Source: Mnemiopsis leidyi (lineage: Eukaryota > Ctenophora > Tentaculata > Lobata > Bolinopsidae). From it: DNA of 64,000 nucleotides. The stretch spans positions 6,415 through 70,414 of the forward strand of contig JH156524.1 in NCBI GenBank assembly GCA_000226015.1. The letters run 5' to 3'. Of this stretch, positions 35,701 through 50,700 are shown piece after piece; the first letter of the stretch is position 1; the number at the start of each line of letters is the position of its first letter. The position numbers and the translations under genes are program-made. Under the pieces are notes generated by a model, which had not been told where the DNA came from, ran no database searches, and saw nothing but the letters and a program-made list of their open reading frames with translations.

Positions 35701-38700
35701 CGCGTGTGCCAGATGTCAGACCGCTTATTTTATCAATTTCATCCCGGTCCTCCCTTTCTGCCCTACATCTGGGTGCAAAACACCCTACATGATCGCATGT
35801 TCCCCGGAACGGGGTCGAAGGAAGGCCCGTTCTTGGGTCAGTAACTGTAGGGAAGTCGTAAGGTGTTTTTGTGACGTAGAAGTCGCAAATTTACAGTAAT
35901 GTAGTAGCGAACTTGTAATTTTCACGATTTACTATTAATAAATTTACTAGTTACTACCACTATAGCTACTTACGATTAATAAATTTACTAGTTACCACTA
36001 TAGCTACTTACGATTAACAAAATTGTTGAGACTAGGATTCGATAATCACGTAGTGTCGGTTAGTGCGATTATTTACCGAATTTTAAACATTCTGCAAGTC
36101 CGGATTACGGATAATACATTACACAGGAATCGCTAACTAGCTCCTTACAAAAACATAAATCACGGAAAGTGTGGGTTTTCCTACCTGAGACTTGCTCGTT
36201 CTCGTTGTTGATCTGCAGATGTTTGTTAAACTGACGCAGTAGATAGCTCCCCCGTACCTGCTCTAGAACCGTCGCCTGGGAACGTTCCAGTTTTAAAGTT
36301 TGATATTTCTAGTTTTTATAGCATGAATCTTGTGCTATAGTACTTTCTGCCAAGGTATAAGTCATCGTCAAGGCATGGTTATCCTTAGTTGACTCTTTTC
36401 GTTTTGAAACAGGCAAGGGTCATAGCAACAGAATTTTTTGTAAATGGAGTAAAATCTGGCCCATGGAAACTACTTCATTGATAGGAAGTCTCAAGTTCCT
36501 ACTTTCTTTTAAATAATCCACACTTTTGTCATTATTTTAATGACCTATTCATCTCTGAAGTAATACCAAAATAATGAATTAGGACTCTTCATCATGGCCA
36601 AAGCTGAATCAAGTTGACATTCAGCACCTGTGTTTAATCAGCCCTGAGCCGAACTTACCAATCATTATTATAGGTATATTTCGATAATTAAGGTAAGGGA
36701 GTTCGGACTTCGGAATTATCGTGTTTTTCATACATATCAGTACTAATGAAGGCTTTTGGATAATGTGGTCAAAATTACTTCTGTTTTCAAACCAAGATGA
36801 TTACATAATTAGTCAAAGCTTACCCCGTGTATAACTTATCGCATCATCATTGCATGCATTATTTCTATAAGCAATGCATTATTTCTATAAGTACTTGTTT
36901 TTATCTTGAAGTATTGCACGTGTTAACCTTCAGGACCTTCAGGACCTTTTTCCTGACGACTTGATATTTTATCGTTTCACGAATTCATTGATAAACAAAC
37001 ATAACGAAGAGTTAGCGCTAAAGATTAATTCATTTTTTGCTAAATTCCGGTAAATTATTGCTAACGTGAACTTGAAATAAAGGGCGATAAAGCACGTTTA
37101 CGGCTACTATTGTGCAACTGTTAGTTTTACGTTAGCCTTAGAGTTTTACGAGCTGTCATGGATTGACAATCAATTTGCCAACTGTCTCTGGGATTCATTC
37201 AAATTCACAAAAATATCCTTATGTTCTGGCAGCTTCATTACCACCATGGTGGCTGTAAATATTTACTTTTAGTTTAAGATCATATAAATGCTTTCTGCTA
37301 TAATATAATAAAAACTATAAACATGACCAACGATTGGTAAAATACGACATATTCTCACAATTTTTCCTGTAACTTTGACAACCTTTGCGAATAGATCATG
37401 TTCACCCTACGCAATCTGCCATAATTAACTCGCTAAAATGAAATCCCGTTCTTACCTTATCGGCCATACATTCGAACTCGCTAAAATAAAATCCCGTTCT
37501 TACCTTATCGGCCGCACATTTGAACTCCTTGGCCATAGTTATAGCTGTCACGAGTTCGGTGCCCTTGCTCTTCTTGAGAACAGAGGCGTGTTTCCCGTTA
37601 AACTGGAACAGGGTCGTGGGGGTTATAAGCAAGAAACTCTCGTAACTGTTCAGGGAGCTGAAGTTGGGGGCCACCAGACGGGTCTGCATGCTCTGTTTTC
37701 CTGGAAAAAGTGACATTTGTACTTTTCGAATCTTTGATTTCTCATCTAGAACATGTCACGATCCTTCGATAAGACGTTTCATTGCGATTTCTTGCTCTAT
37801 GACTAGTTAGGGATTATCAAAGTTAAGCAAATTAAGAGCAACCTTGTAAGGTGTATTTAAATAGAACAAAAAATATAGGCTTAAAATCGTTAATCCCGAC
37901 CTTTGATCTGAACCAATAGCGTTTCTTGAAGTTGCTCCTTGCCTCCCGCAACTTCTTTCACTGCTTTCTGTGTGTGTCCCTTGTTTAGCTTGATTTTGGT
38001 ATAGTCCTCTGTAGCTCTCAGAGCGTCTACTGCTTCGTTAGCGAACCCTGAATAGTCGCAGATATTTCAGAGAGAATTATCGCTCAATCGCTCAAAATAG
38101 AATTCTATCGATTTGCGTCAAGCTTTAAAATTTTTCTTGTTAAATACCATATTGAACTGTCATTTTTGATCTCAATTGAATATCGGATCTATATCTTAAA
38201 TTGACAGATTTTTTATTAATTGAATTGAAATACGCGATGCTTTCACCGTTTTTATAATCGCTCCGACATCTTATCGAGCGGCTAATAAACGTCACTCACT
38301 GTCCATACATTCCCTGACAGTTAACGAAACAAGTGCACTGTCCATACATTCCCTGACAGTTAACGAAACCTAGAGCTAGGTCCGGTCTACCGTGACAGGG
38401 TCTGATCAGTCCTTCAAGACGTCCTAATCATCCCCAGCCTAATCTCCCCCAGATGTCCAGTCTTCAGTACTTTCCCTGCACGTGTCCCCATTACGACCCA
38501 ATTATCAAATCTGCCAAGAGACGTGAGCAGTATAAAGTCACGTGGTACGGTGCACCATGTGATCGTTTAGTGTCGCGCTCGTCAACCCAGGTTTCTCTAA
38601 CGATCTTCTAAGGACTTTCTGATGGGGCTGGTTAATAGATTACGGTAACGGTTTGGTTGTAGGTTTAAGCAAGATAAGAGCAACATTCTGCTTAACGAGC

Positions 38701-41700
38701 TGTCCAGTCTGACATGGACACATGGAGATATAGGGAAAATTTGCGGAGGGTTCTTGATATTCTGACAACTTGGACTATATTAGCAGAAATGAGACCAGTC
38801 ACGTGATACTAAATTAACCTTCGCTGTTCAGAACCACTTCAGGAGTGCGTGAGATTGTGCCACTGTTCTCGTTAGGAAAAGGATGGGATCTTGGAGCGCA
38901 GAGATTTTATTTCAGCCATAGAGCGCGTGAGTTGTTGAGCAAGAATTGATGTGATTTTATCAACTTGCATTTTATTGTTCCTTTGAGGATTTATATTACT
39001 CATTAGTATATGACTATAAGCAGACATTGGTGATAAGATATGCAACCCAGTTAAAGCGATACTACGATTGGTGAAGGTTTCTTATCGATTTCACTTTATC
39101 TTTATATTTTCATAAAACCTTAAAGAGCGTGCATACATGGTATATGCGCTTAATAAGAGGGTCATAATGCTTTTTAATTTCGCAATATACCCCACACAAA
39201 TAATCAGAGCGTTGCATAATTACAAGGGACAATGTCAGGTCATGTTGATACTGTGATTAAAAATTCGACACATCATATGAGTGTCCTCATTTTGATATTC
39301 AAAATGCTTTCTTTGCACCACATGATCAGTGATCACGGACAATTCAATCTCGATTGGCGTGAACCGAGCTGACACGAGCTGACGCGAGCAGCGACTTTGT
39401 GAGCGCCTAGAGTGAGCGCTAAAATCAATTTCATATACTATTTGCTCATGGTTATAGTAGGTCCCATATAGGTCCCATCTCTTGCTTGTTGCTCATTCCG
39501 ACGGAAGGAGTTTTACGTGAACGCTAACTGATTCTTGCTGATCACGGGGAATCATTTTTAAAAGCATCATTTTTAAGAGCATCAGTGGTTATCCACGGTT
39601 GAGGGCCGATGAACAGGTAAATGGACTAGAAATATTTAATACCGCACTTGCATACTGCAAATTCAAGTATCTAAGCCAATCAAATGTTCACCAGGGTTCT
39701 TCTGATTTTTTTTGACATGTTCTCCACCACCAAAACGATACTGACTACAGAGTATATAAGTGACAGAAGCTCAGGATATTGTAGTAGTAGTAAATATTGC
39801 CGTGATAACACACTGTGTGCCATTAAAACCGAGATTAGCACAGATTTCCTCCCGGACTGACCTTTAATATACTTGATGAACACACGAGCCAGCAGTTAAA
39901 GCAATAGAAACGGAGTTCACGTGGCGGCCGAAAGGGCACCCACTGATTTGCCGCAACCGCATCTTCAGCAATTGTTTTGAGGGCGATTCTCTATCTGCGA
40001 CACCCATTAGAGGAGCTGCCTTCGATTTGATTACAGCCGGACAACACATGCAGATGCTAGAAAACACCCTAAAACAATGCTAATTGCAGTGTGCTTGTCA
40101 CGCCATTCTTTTGGGAGTACTGGACCCTTGGTTCGATTAAAACGCCGCAATATACTGCTTCATGTACGGTCAGTTCGGCTACATTTTATAAGTATTACTT
40201 GTATCTTGTGTTTAGCTGCGAATAAAGATGGCAGTACCTGACCCGGCCATCCGTTTTCATGAAGTCCACTCCACTGTCGCATTAAAGTAACAGCTTATGA
40301 AAACTATGGGAGCAGTAATATCATGAACGGAAAGTGCTGCCCAAATTATAGCTGGGGAATGACAGACTTCTCACCTTATTACTGTTCCCCTTGTCCTTAA
40401 AATCTAATAAATTTAGCTCCCTGACAAGGGAATTGTAGCAGGAATTTAATTCTATCGCTGGAAAATTTCAATTTTGCTTTATATGTCGACGTGGAATTTT
40501 CATTCCCTCTTCAAGTTAAAAGCGCGTACTCGACGAAAAATTTAAATTATTTTGGCTTGAAGTTCAGACTGCCCATTATTTTAATAATGACCGGGTCCTC
40601 CTAAAATAATTTAAATCAAATGAATAGCTCAGGAGCTTTTAAGTTTAAAACGTAGTCCCTTGCTATCGGAGAACAGCGGCCGTTAATATCCGTTCAACTG
40701 TCTGAGGTATAATGGGCCCACTTTACTGAATCTGATCTAAATAGCCCATTACTAAGATTAAAGTTTACTTAAGATGACGCAGTATTATAGACTGAAGTGG
40801 AACTTCCACTATCTTTAGCTTATAAATCTAGCGCTCTTATAGCAGCTAGTGGGGCAGTAGAGTTATAGTAGCTAGTAGGGCAATTCTCTAACAACAACTC
40901 AGCAACGTTATTCGCTAATCCCATCTTTTGAGGAACAGACTTGGAGTTGATACCTCGTTTCCCTTTAGGATAAGTTCATAGCAGGGGCCAACTAGGAGGT
41001 GTTTCATAGCCATGTTTAGTCACTTTTAATTAGGCACTCTACGATAGCAAAGCATTCCCACAACTTCCTCGCACAATTCGTCTTAAACACCTACTTTGGC
41101 CCGTTTGTCGATTAAATATACGACAAATCATTATCTAGAACACTTATACAAAACCGGCAACTTAACCGCAATTTCCACCATTACATTTCTAACACTCATG
41201 CATGTATAGTGAACTTGCATAGGCACTGCATATTTCTGTTCATGTCTTTCAATACTTACAGTCGAGATGTTGTTTTTTATCTACCAAACTTTTGGTACAA
41301 ATAACTTGATGTCTTACCTTTGTTGTTGCTTAAACTGTTTTTCTTTCCAGTTGCTGGGGTAGGACTAGGTCGAGGACTGGCTATTCTGTCAAGATCAGCT
41401 GCCTTTGACAGTCCTGGGCCCAAATCTGAAAAAATCGTTGGGTTAATGAAACAATTGTCGCAACTTAAGTATTAAAAGTTGTATGGCTAGTTTATAAGTT
41501 GTATGGCAAGTTTATAAGTTGTATGGCAAGTTTATCCCTTGAAATCAGGATACTGATTAGACTATCCTGAAGGCTTACTTATATAAGAGGGATAGGGATC
41601 AGAGCTCAAACTTTGCACGTGTCAATAAACACACGGTCACACGTGTATTCAACCTGAGCCTTTAACTGTCTGACAGATGCTTATTATAGTGCCCCAGCGA

Positions 41701-44700
41701 ACATCTTATCCAGAGATCATTATTTTACCTTATCGAGAGATCATTATTTTATTTGAATTGAAAGAATATTTAGTTACCCACGACGAATTATGATTGAACA
41801 ACTTTTTTCTAGCAACCTAGACTTCCTTCCGACACAATAACGCATGAATTGCAATTTTTATCAATGGCGAATTAGTTAGACATGTGGGCAAGAGATTGAA
41901 GGTACCCGTATAATACTTCACATTTAATAATGCGCCAATATGAACCCTAATATTCCAATGAAAATTGCCTTATAAGTGGACGCTTGATCGTACAATTTTG
42001 ATTCTCAGATTAAAAGCTGCCCCAATTCTTTCTTCACTCTCACAGTAATCTCACACGATCAACAAGAACATGCGATATCTCAATTTCATTCTAGTCCCCT
42101 GAACATGAGGAGGGTACTACAATGAAGCTTAAGACATTGTCAATTTGTCAACCAAAGCGAATAGCTATGTTTTCTCTCTCCTCCTTTCTCTCCTTTCTCT
42201 TTTTAAAAACGAACATTAGATTGGGGCGCTTAACATAAGTTTAACCAAAGCTTGATATCATTAGCATCATATTGCAGGTGACTGAGAGGCGAATAAGGTG
42301 TTTATAAAAAAGCGGCTTTGTTAGTTTGATAAAACAACTGTCTAATTGGTTTTTAGTTCAGATTTGGAGTCACACTTTATGTCATTGTCATTTCTTACAC
42401 CGCTTTGAATACAGCATGTTAAATCGGTTAGCAGTCTATATTCATTCATTTGTTTAAAATCTAAGTACAGGATGTTGTTATTGAGTGTCATTGTAACTGG
42501 TTATTGGTTAGGTCCAATTGTTTATCTCTGATAGACTACAAATAATATTCCTTTATAGGTCAAATGTTTTAGTGTCGTAATTCGCTCCAAAAAATATGAA
42601 GGTGATGAAATGTCCTTTCGTTTATCTTCGGTCTTTAAAGCCATTTCTAGATCCTTGATTATTATCACCTGCTTATATGATATATCAAACAATTTGACTG
42701 TATTCAGTTCTACCAAATTTACTTGCCGGTTCAAAGTAGTTGGTAGCCACACCTTAGCAGCTACTTAACCCTTCCGATTTGACATTTCTCAGGCAAAAAC
42801 ATGATCGTAACCTAAATCTACTACATCCTTAAAGTTGATGCCAAACATCAGTGATTTTCGTCCTCGAGTCTACGATCGAGAAATTAAAAGATCGCCATTT
42901 TTAACCCACACTCCGAAGGTTGATTCTTTGGTCAAATTTAGCAAGTTGAAATTTCTATTCTAAAATAGACTTACTGTGAAACACCTTTATTCCCATTTGA
43001 GATATTTCTGGACGGATGGATCACCGAGAGAAAGCTTAGACGCAACCTATAGCAATGAAAAATTTAAGAATAACCAAATTTAAGTGTCCATTTCCTGCCG
43101 AAAATTCGTCAGTGGTATCTCCTATACCACTTCTCGGTTGTTTCTTATTTTGCCGTTAAATTATTATAAACTTTGACTTCATATTTATTATTTCCTACTC
43201 TTCTGCTCCTCCTTTCTTGGTTACTATGATTTTGATCGCATCAAGCTGTTTCTGAGAGCTCGCAACGTAGTTACTAGTTGTAGTCGTTGTAGATGTCGTC
43301 TGATTATAACGAGTTGTCGGTAAGATGTCACGTGTCGGTCAGATGTCGTGTAACCCAGTTAGTCATAGTTATCCTGCCAATAGAGAGTAAGTCGTAAGAT
43401 GGTTTAAGAGGTCGTGTTTCTGAGCTTTGTTATGAATTTAAATGGAAGGAAGCGTAGCAGTAATTTATTTATAGTCAAGCAGATGATGAGAAACTGTTCT
43501 CGATTGTGGAGTGGTTCGGCGGTACTTTGCCCACTTGATTTCGACGAATTATTTAATTATTAAGCTTTCTAAAACTAGCTTTCTTAGTAAATGTCTAATG
43601 AGGGAAGTGGGAACCCACACGAGGCTAAGATAATGACACTCTTCAAGATCAAAGACAATATCGCAGAGCAATCTTATAATCCCAATTACCGAGCAATTCC
43701 TTGCTTAAAATTGTAAAGTTGGGACTACAAGCCATAAATTCTATCCGCCATGAATCCGATCTGATCTAGCAGAATCCACCCGGCACCCAGGTGTCGCGAA
43801 AGTCAACTGCAGATCCGATCAAACTCGCGGGACGCGGACTGTCCGCTTGAAAAACGAAAAAAAAGTCTGCCAATCATGAATCAGCCAACGTCCGCAAACA
43901 GCAACCTCCAGACATACGGAGGAACCTTCAGCCATAACTTCCTATATCAGATAACCCTACAAGGTTTGGATTAGGGTAATGCAATAACAATAACAATAAC
44001 AATAACAATAACAATAACAATAACAATAACAATAACAATAACAATAACAATAACAATAACAATAACAATAACAATAACAATAACAACAATAACCTTAACC
44101 ATAACAATAACCTTAACCATAACGTCCGCCAACTTTTAATTAACTAAATCCGCTGCAGATTGAGTTTTGGTTAAAATGGAAAAATTATGGCGAAGTTGAC
44201 GGCAGATCAGATTGGAAGCGTTGATTCGGACATTCTGGCGGTCACATACGCAGATCCAATCAAATCAGCCGCGGACATTTTCCGCCGATGATATTCTAAA
44301 ATTTTGGTACAACTAATTGTGAACTCAATGGACCTCGGGGAATTAACAGCGGTTGACTAATGAGAGACCAGGTACGAGAAATCAATTTAGATAAACGATG
44401 TGACGTGATACCTACTCATCCCTAAAAACTCATGACTTAGCATATAAAATGAAATACTTACAATCTTTAATGAAGTCGTCTGTCATCTCCTTCATTTCTG
44501 ACGCTGCTCGGTACTGAAATAAGTTAAAAAGTTATCACTACAAATTTATTTTATTAAAAAGTATTACTCAAGTATTACATACGTATTATATAAGTATTAT
44601 ATAAGTATAATAGGTCATTTCATTTTATATCAAGAGCACAAGGGAATTTGTGGGTTTGACCTTTAACGCGCAAATAGTGTCAAAATTTAAATCGAGTGTT

Positions 44701-47700
44701 TTGAAGGGGCCCCTTCGAAGGTCGACATTAATATTGATAGTCTTTATACTTATATAAATATTAAACAAGTATAACAGGTCATTTCTATTTCAAGAGCACA
44801 AGGATNNNNNNNNNNNTAAAACGGAATATTGATAGTCTTTATACTTATATAAATATTATACAAGTATAACAGGTCATTTCATTTTATGTCAAGAGCACAA
44901 GGGAATTCGTGAGTTTAACTTTAACCTTAACTCGCAAATAGTGTCAAATTTTAATTATATAACGTTTCTGATGTGATCCAGGGTTTTCATTGAGATGCCT
45001 GTGGAAACACCCTACATTTGATTTGTAAGTGCTTCGCGAATTCATAAGACGGTAATAAAAGAAATTCGTGGCAAATTTTATCGATTTCATCGACGGTCAT
45101 CGTCGACTCAGAGGATTTCGTAGAGCTCATCAAAGTAAGAAGTTTCGTAACCATTAGTAGCGTGGCCACTTTCCTATATCAAGCTCTATACATTTAGTCA
45201 GAGACCATTATCAGTACCACGTTGTTTCTTGAAATCCATTCAGCTAATTTGCATTTGACAATTTTCGTTACCCGGCAGGTTAAGATACGATAATAGCCAC
45301 AATCTCAATTAGATATAAAAATACCCAGAAACGACTCTGCAGTAACCATTGGTAATACTCGTATAATGTTGATGTAATGAGATGTGAAAAGTGGTGACTG
45401 GTGAGTCAGCTGTTGTCTGAGCATTTTGTCTGACTTAGCAAGCTGTCAGAGTGATCCAGCAAGTGGTCTAGCGACCCCTTATTATAAGATAATAGATGAG
45501 TATACGCTTCAAGAAGTAAATGTCGAGTCCCTGAAACTGCCAGAGTTTGACATATTTCCATCGAGATGTCTAGATACATGATTAATGATAATCCATCTTC
45601 CGAACCATCTTCTGCTGTGTTGGATTATACAAGTCGCAAAACTTATCCTTATTTACATATTCTACAATTTGTTCTTGAATTTTGGCCTTAAATTTAAGAT
45701 TTTAGCAACATTAGATAAAAATCAATTTGGCTCTGTTTTCTCCTCATGTGTGCATATAATAATTCTTACGTCCTTTTGTCACTGTTGGCTTGTTCTAATT
45801 TTCTAATTTAATAGTATAACGGGAAGGCCTTTAGGCTCAGTCAGTCACCCAGTCCCCTTACGATTAAGTTTATCACAATGGCTCGTACGGTCTTCACCCT
45901 TCACAACCTCTTCACAACGGTTTTATCAGGAACACACCATACAAGAAAACTTCCGTTTCATGACCACCCAAGTTTGACAGGGGGGATAAATGGCGCAGTA
46001 TATAAAATTGGCGCGTGATCGGAGAACGATAGAACGTGATGCTAATCCGTCCCTATTTGTCAGTTCCTGACCACGCGTTCGCCTGTCACCTAGGACCGTA
46101 TATTTTCAGTTCCTCTACTGCTGGAGCACTTTGATATCCCCCTCCAGGTTTCTCAAGTGGCTTGCGATTTCAGCAATTGTGTAATATGCTAAAAATTGAT
46201 GAGGTTCTGCTGCTTTCGCATTTATAATTCCAATGAGGGGGAACAAAACGTCATAGCCACAATCGTCATCACAACTCCGAATCATTTAAACCAAAAGCAA
46301 TGCAGACACACTTCTCTACTGAATGATCGGATAATTGTCTATGAGTCCTATATTAGAGGCCGAATCCAACAGTTTCTTTGTTCATCTCTTCTTGGCTAGA
46401 GTGATAGAAGTAAGATGTAATGGAAATTTATCCGCATAATTCTACGCCGTAATACAAATTATTTGAATGATAGAAGTATAACTAATGGTAAAAGTGTTGT
46501 CTAGGCAACACGCTGACCTGTTGTACAGCCTTTTCAGCTCAAGCCAACATTTTTTTCGTCCTGGTTAAACTTAGATTACAATTTTATTGGTGTCCATCAA
46601 CTTTGTCGAGATGACGGCGCTAATAAGAGTTGTTAGAAACCTTTTAAGATTTTAGTTATTTTGTGTTTTTGAGCGGGTGAAGATTCCTCTCGTTATGTCT
46701 AGTTTGTCGGGGGATTGAATCACTACAGATTTTTATTTTTTTCGCTGCGACAATTTTTGCTGGTAATTATTACTTTTCATCAATAAACCATGTTTCGACC
46801 TGGATTAGGATACCCCATTTTTCAACCATACGTAAAATTTGCGCGAGCTTTTTTAATTTTCCGTGTATGAAAAAGGAAAAGAGCCTTGAATCCACTTTCC
46901 TTAAACTAACCGCCCGGCAAAAACAAGGCCTAGTTCTTGGTCGCTATAACAACAAATTCAAGTTTCCATGGCAACAAATAAGGTGAATCCTATTCTCCTT
47001 ACATCACTTGGGTAACCACCCCAGGCGGGTGTACTCCGGCCAGACCAGGGACGTTTCCAGTTCCGTTCAAGTCCGGAAGTAGGACGTTCCGGTCGGTCAG
47101 TTCTACTTCCGGGTCTACTGCAGGACCTGCTGCTGGGTCTACTGTTCGGTCTACTGTTCGGTCGTTCTAGACCGGACCTGCTTCTCCAGCTTTCCACCTT
47201 CTCAAAACTTGTCCACCTGAAGTAGCTTCCCTGGTCACGTCAGAACACGATTTTAATTTCCTAGAAAATACTAGCTGACGTGGTGATTAGCTACCTAGTC
47301 CGCCAATCAGCCATTCTTTAATGATCATTTTCAATTTGCAACGTGACGATTCCGAAATTAACATATCGATCACCTGCCGGAAGGAGGCTGGCTGTCCGCT
47401 GGAGCGGAAGATAGCTTGATAAGCGGCACTTTCCTTCCATCTCCTGAAGCAGTCAGGTCGCTGGGTGAGGGAGCTCTCGAGGGAAGTGACTCTAACTCCA
47501 GCTCACTGAACACACTCTCCAGATCAAACTCGGTTGTGTCGTCCCTGGGGGTGCAGGGGGGCAGAGTCTCCGTCCCCAGGTTACAGAGCAGACTTTGGTT
47601 CTCTGCGTCCAACATGGGAAGTTGTTCTTCCGGGATCTTCTTTTTGAGGGGTTTCTTCTGATCCTCTTTTTGGATTGTTTTCTCTTGATTTTCTTGTTTG

Positions 47701-50700
47701 GCATTGTAGGAGAGTTTAGCGGTGAAGCGAGTGTTGTTAACATAAAACTCCAAGTTGTAACACCTAGGTTTGGGAGCAGGTTGAGGTTTGTTTGCTCGAA
47801 GAGGTATCAGGAAGGTGTTGGCAGCACGCCTCACCACCTCAGGTACCTCCACATCCACCACTTTGAGGGGAGGTTTCCTGGGGGTTGTCCGGGTAACGTA
47901 CACCGTCCTGTCAGCCAGCTTGCTGGTCCGGCTACTCCGAACTGTCACCTCCACCTCTCGGACCATACTTGTATACCAAACAGACTACAGGGGCCGAGAT
48001 CAGATCCACGTTTGAAGGCAGGAAAGGAATGATGGTTTAGATAAGTGTCGGCTCGATGATCAGATTGCTAGCCAAAGTTAGAGTCACTAGAGAAAGGTCG
48101 TATTTACGTTAAAAGCTGAAGTTACTACATGAAAAGAGTTGCACAAGGCGAAGTGTGGCTGGGGAGAAAGAAGTTACCGGTTGAACATGTATGGGAAGTA
48201 ACAATTAAATACATTTAACCTGAGCAACAAACAAACACACTCCCTCACTCATGTTTTACATAAAACTCAGTTTATGTGATTTATACTGTCGTTTCCTGTA
48301 ATTGGTTGCCAATCGAGAGAAAATTTGATTTTCAATGTATTTTATGTACATATTATTAAAATAATTATTCAAGTGGTCTAGCGATGAGGCAGCATGCAAT
48401 TTCCTTACTCCCAGTGCCACTATTTAACTTCTTAATTGCGACTTCTTCCATATACATGACAATCCTATTTTAATCAATTAATGTCTTGATGCGAATGACG
48501 GTAAATTTTCTATGATAGTTACCACATTTAAATCTACTTTAATTATGGTACACGGTACACCGTTTTTTCTTGCTTCTTTACCCCACATTACCTTTCCTTC
48601 ACTGATTTCGTAAGCTAACTTTTGTCGGTGATGAATATTTGCCGTTTGCTGTGATTGCAGTCGTCAATCTTTAACGTCAATTTAGTTATAGTAGTTGACA
48701 TGATCTTACTCGGGCGACGAAGGTTTAGTAATAGAAAATCTCATTACATTTAGTTTCGTGGTAAACCCTTACTGTAATGCAGCTCACTCCGCTCTCAAAA
48801 TCTGAACTATGAACGTCAATAGACTAGTTCAAATTAGATTGCAAGACTATAGATTAGATTAATAACGTTAAAACTGGTAGTGTTAACACGCTGTTTCTTT
48901 AAATCTTCAGCTCGATTTGATCTTGTTGTAACGCTCAGCGAAAATCTCGCTTGATAAGTTTCTATAAGACTTGACCAGAGATAAATCAAATCGGTTTAAG
49001 TATGTTACACTATCACAAGTCCACTTTGTTGTGCGGTGAATGATGGCTTATGAAAATGTTTCGCAACCAGTCAAGTGAAGGTGTTAGCGAATAGTAAGCA
49101 TTCTTAGCTTGATTCCTGGAATTATATTCAACAGTTAAAGTTAAATCAGGTCTACATATCAGGCTATGATCTCAAAACTTTATAGCAATTTGACGATTTA
49201 CAAGTCCGTACATGCGTGATCAATGTCAATCTGGCTTATCGTAACTGTAAGATGGCTGGGTGCTCCCTGTTAGAAGCTTTGTAGCAATTGGCTCATTCAT
49301 ATAAGTCTCTAGCATATCATTTCACTTAGGAAATATTTTGAGTTGAGTTGAGTTGTGTTCGCGAATTAGATATGGATTCAGGTGGACAATTTGGCCTCAA
49401 TCGCTCAAATCAATATGACAATGAACTGAAGTCCACTAAATCATACTTTTTGCTTTTTAAGTAGTGCTTGTTAAATCACTAAAATCGAACCAGGATAAAA
49501 TAAATTTACCAACGGTTTAGATCCCAGTTAATCGAGATAATTCAACCTTGCCCCTCCTCAAAAACAAAGGGGTGCATAATTTTGACAAAAACTGAAAACA
49601 AAAGAGTACGAGACCTCCCCCCTCCCTCAATAACAATCCGATGAGGCTTAAAACTTTGTTCAGTCGACATGATGTTCCCTGCAGTAAACACGCACGTCAG
49701 GTGGAGCCCTCACAGCTGGTAGCAGAGTGTACCGTCCAGTGACTGGTATACGTCTTTTGTAGGAACATTCCCGACTAACGGTAGCTTGCTCCCTTGCTTG
49801 CTTTGTCACTGCAGCTTGTTTGACGGATGGGGCTGTGTGTACCGAACTTGTTTAGGTGGTGCTTCTTGGCTTCAGGCCCGAACAAACTTGACGGGTAAAC
49901 TTTTGACAATTTGAAAATACGTCAAATGGTCACTTCGTTTAGACAGCTAGGTTATAATGAGATAAGAATTTTAAGCTTCTCGATCTCTGTCGACAATCGA
50001 CAAATTCAGGGCATTTTCGTTCAGGTTTCTATACGAATAGAGGGTTGTTTCTGATTGGCAGGCATAAGAATGCCGCTTTCCTATTGGTCGAGAGCTTGAA
50101 GAAAGACGACAGCTCGACGCACCCTGCTGACAAAGAGATTATACCGGTTTATGTTCGATGAGCCGTCAGCACATGAAGGACACTATACGTTTAAGCTCAT
50201 CAAAGTCTCCTCTACGGACCACGAACCGTTCATTTGGTTGACCAGTTTGCTGTCATGCGATCCTTCTAAAAACTAATCTTAGTGAGATTTTTGTTGTGCT
50301 TGAATACCAATACTCGGTCCACGATTAGATGACGCTAGGTCATCCCACCATTGGTTTGGTGGTTTTAGTAGGGGTACAATTTTCGACGAGACATGACATC
50401 ACGGATAAATTGGATATATTTACTTAACCCGATGTAAGTTTCACAAATTGAGTAAAACGCAAGCGTTGTTCGCCAGACCGCGATCTGTGAGACTTCATGA
50501 AACTCCCAATATCATGATATCTATCCCATCCACCTACCATATTATAACATCTCTATAACATAGCGATTCGAACCTTATAGCTGTTGGATCAGTTTGGGCG
50601 TCATGAAATTGCATGCCTAAAAGCCAATAAACGTCGCTTTTGAAGAGTGTGCCCATCGGGCCGGGCACTCATATGTTTCTGTGGTATTGATAATGAGTTG

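Noticed and set aside
47595-48032. 145-codon plus-strand frame over SVIL exon B
   Set aside because: Antisense of the alternative SVIL exon; the minus reading has agreeing splice borders and phases.
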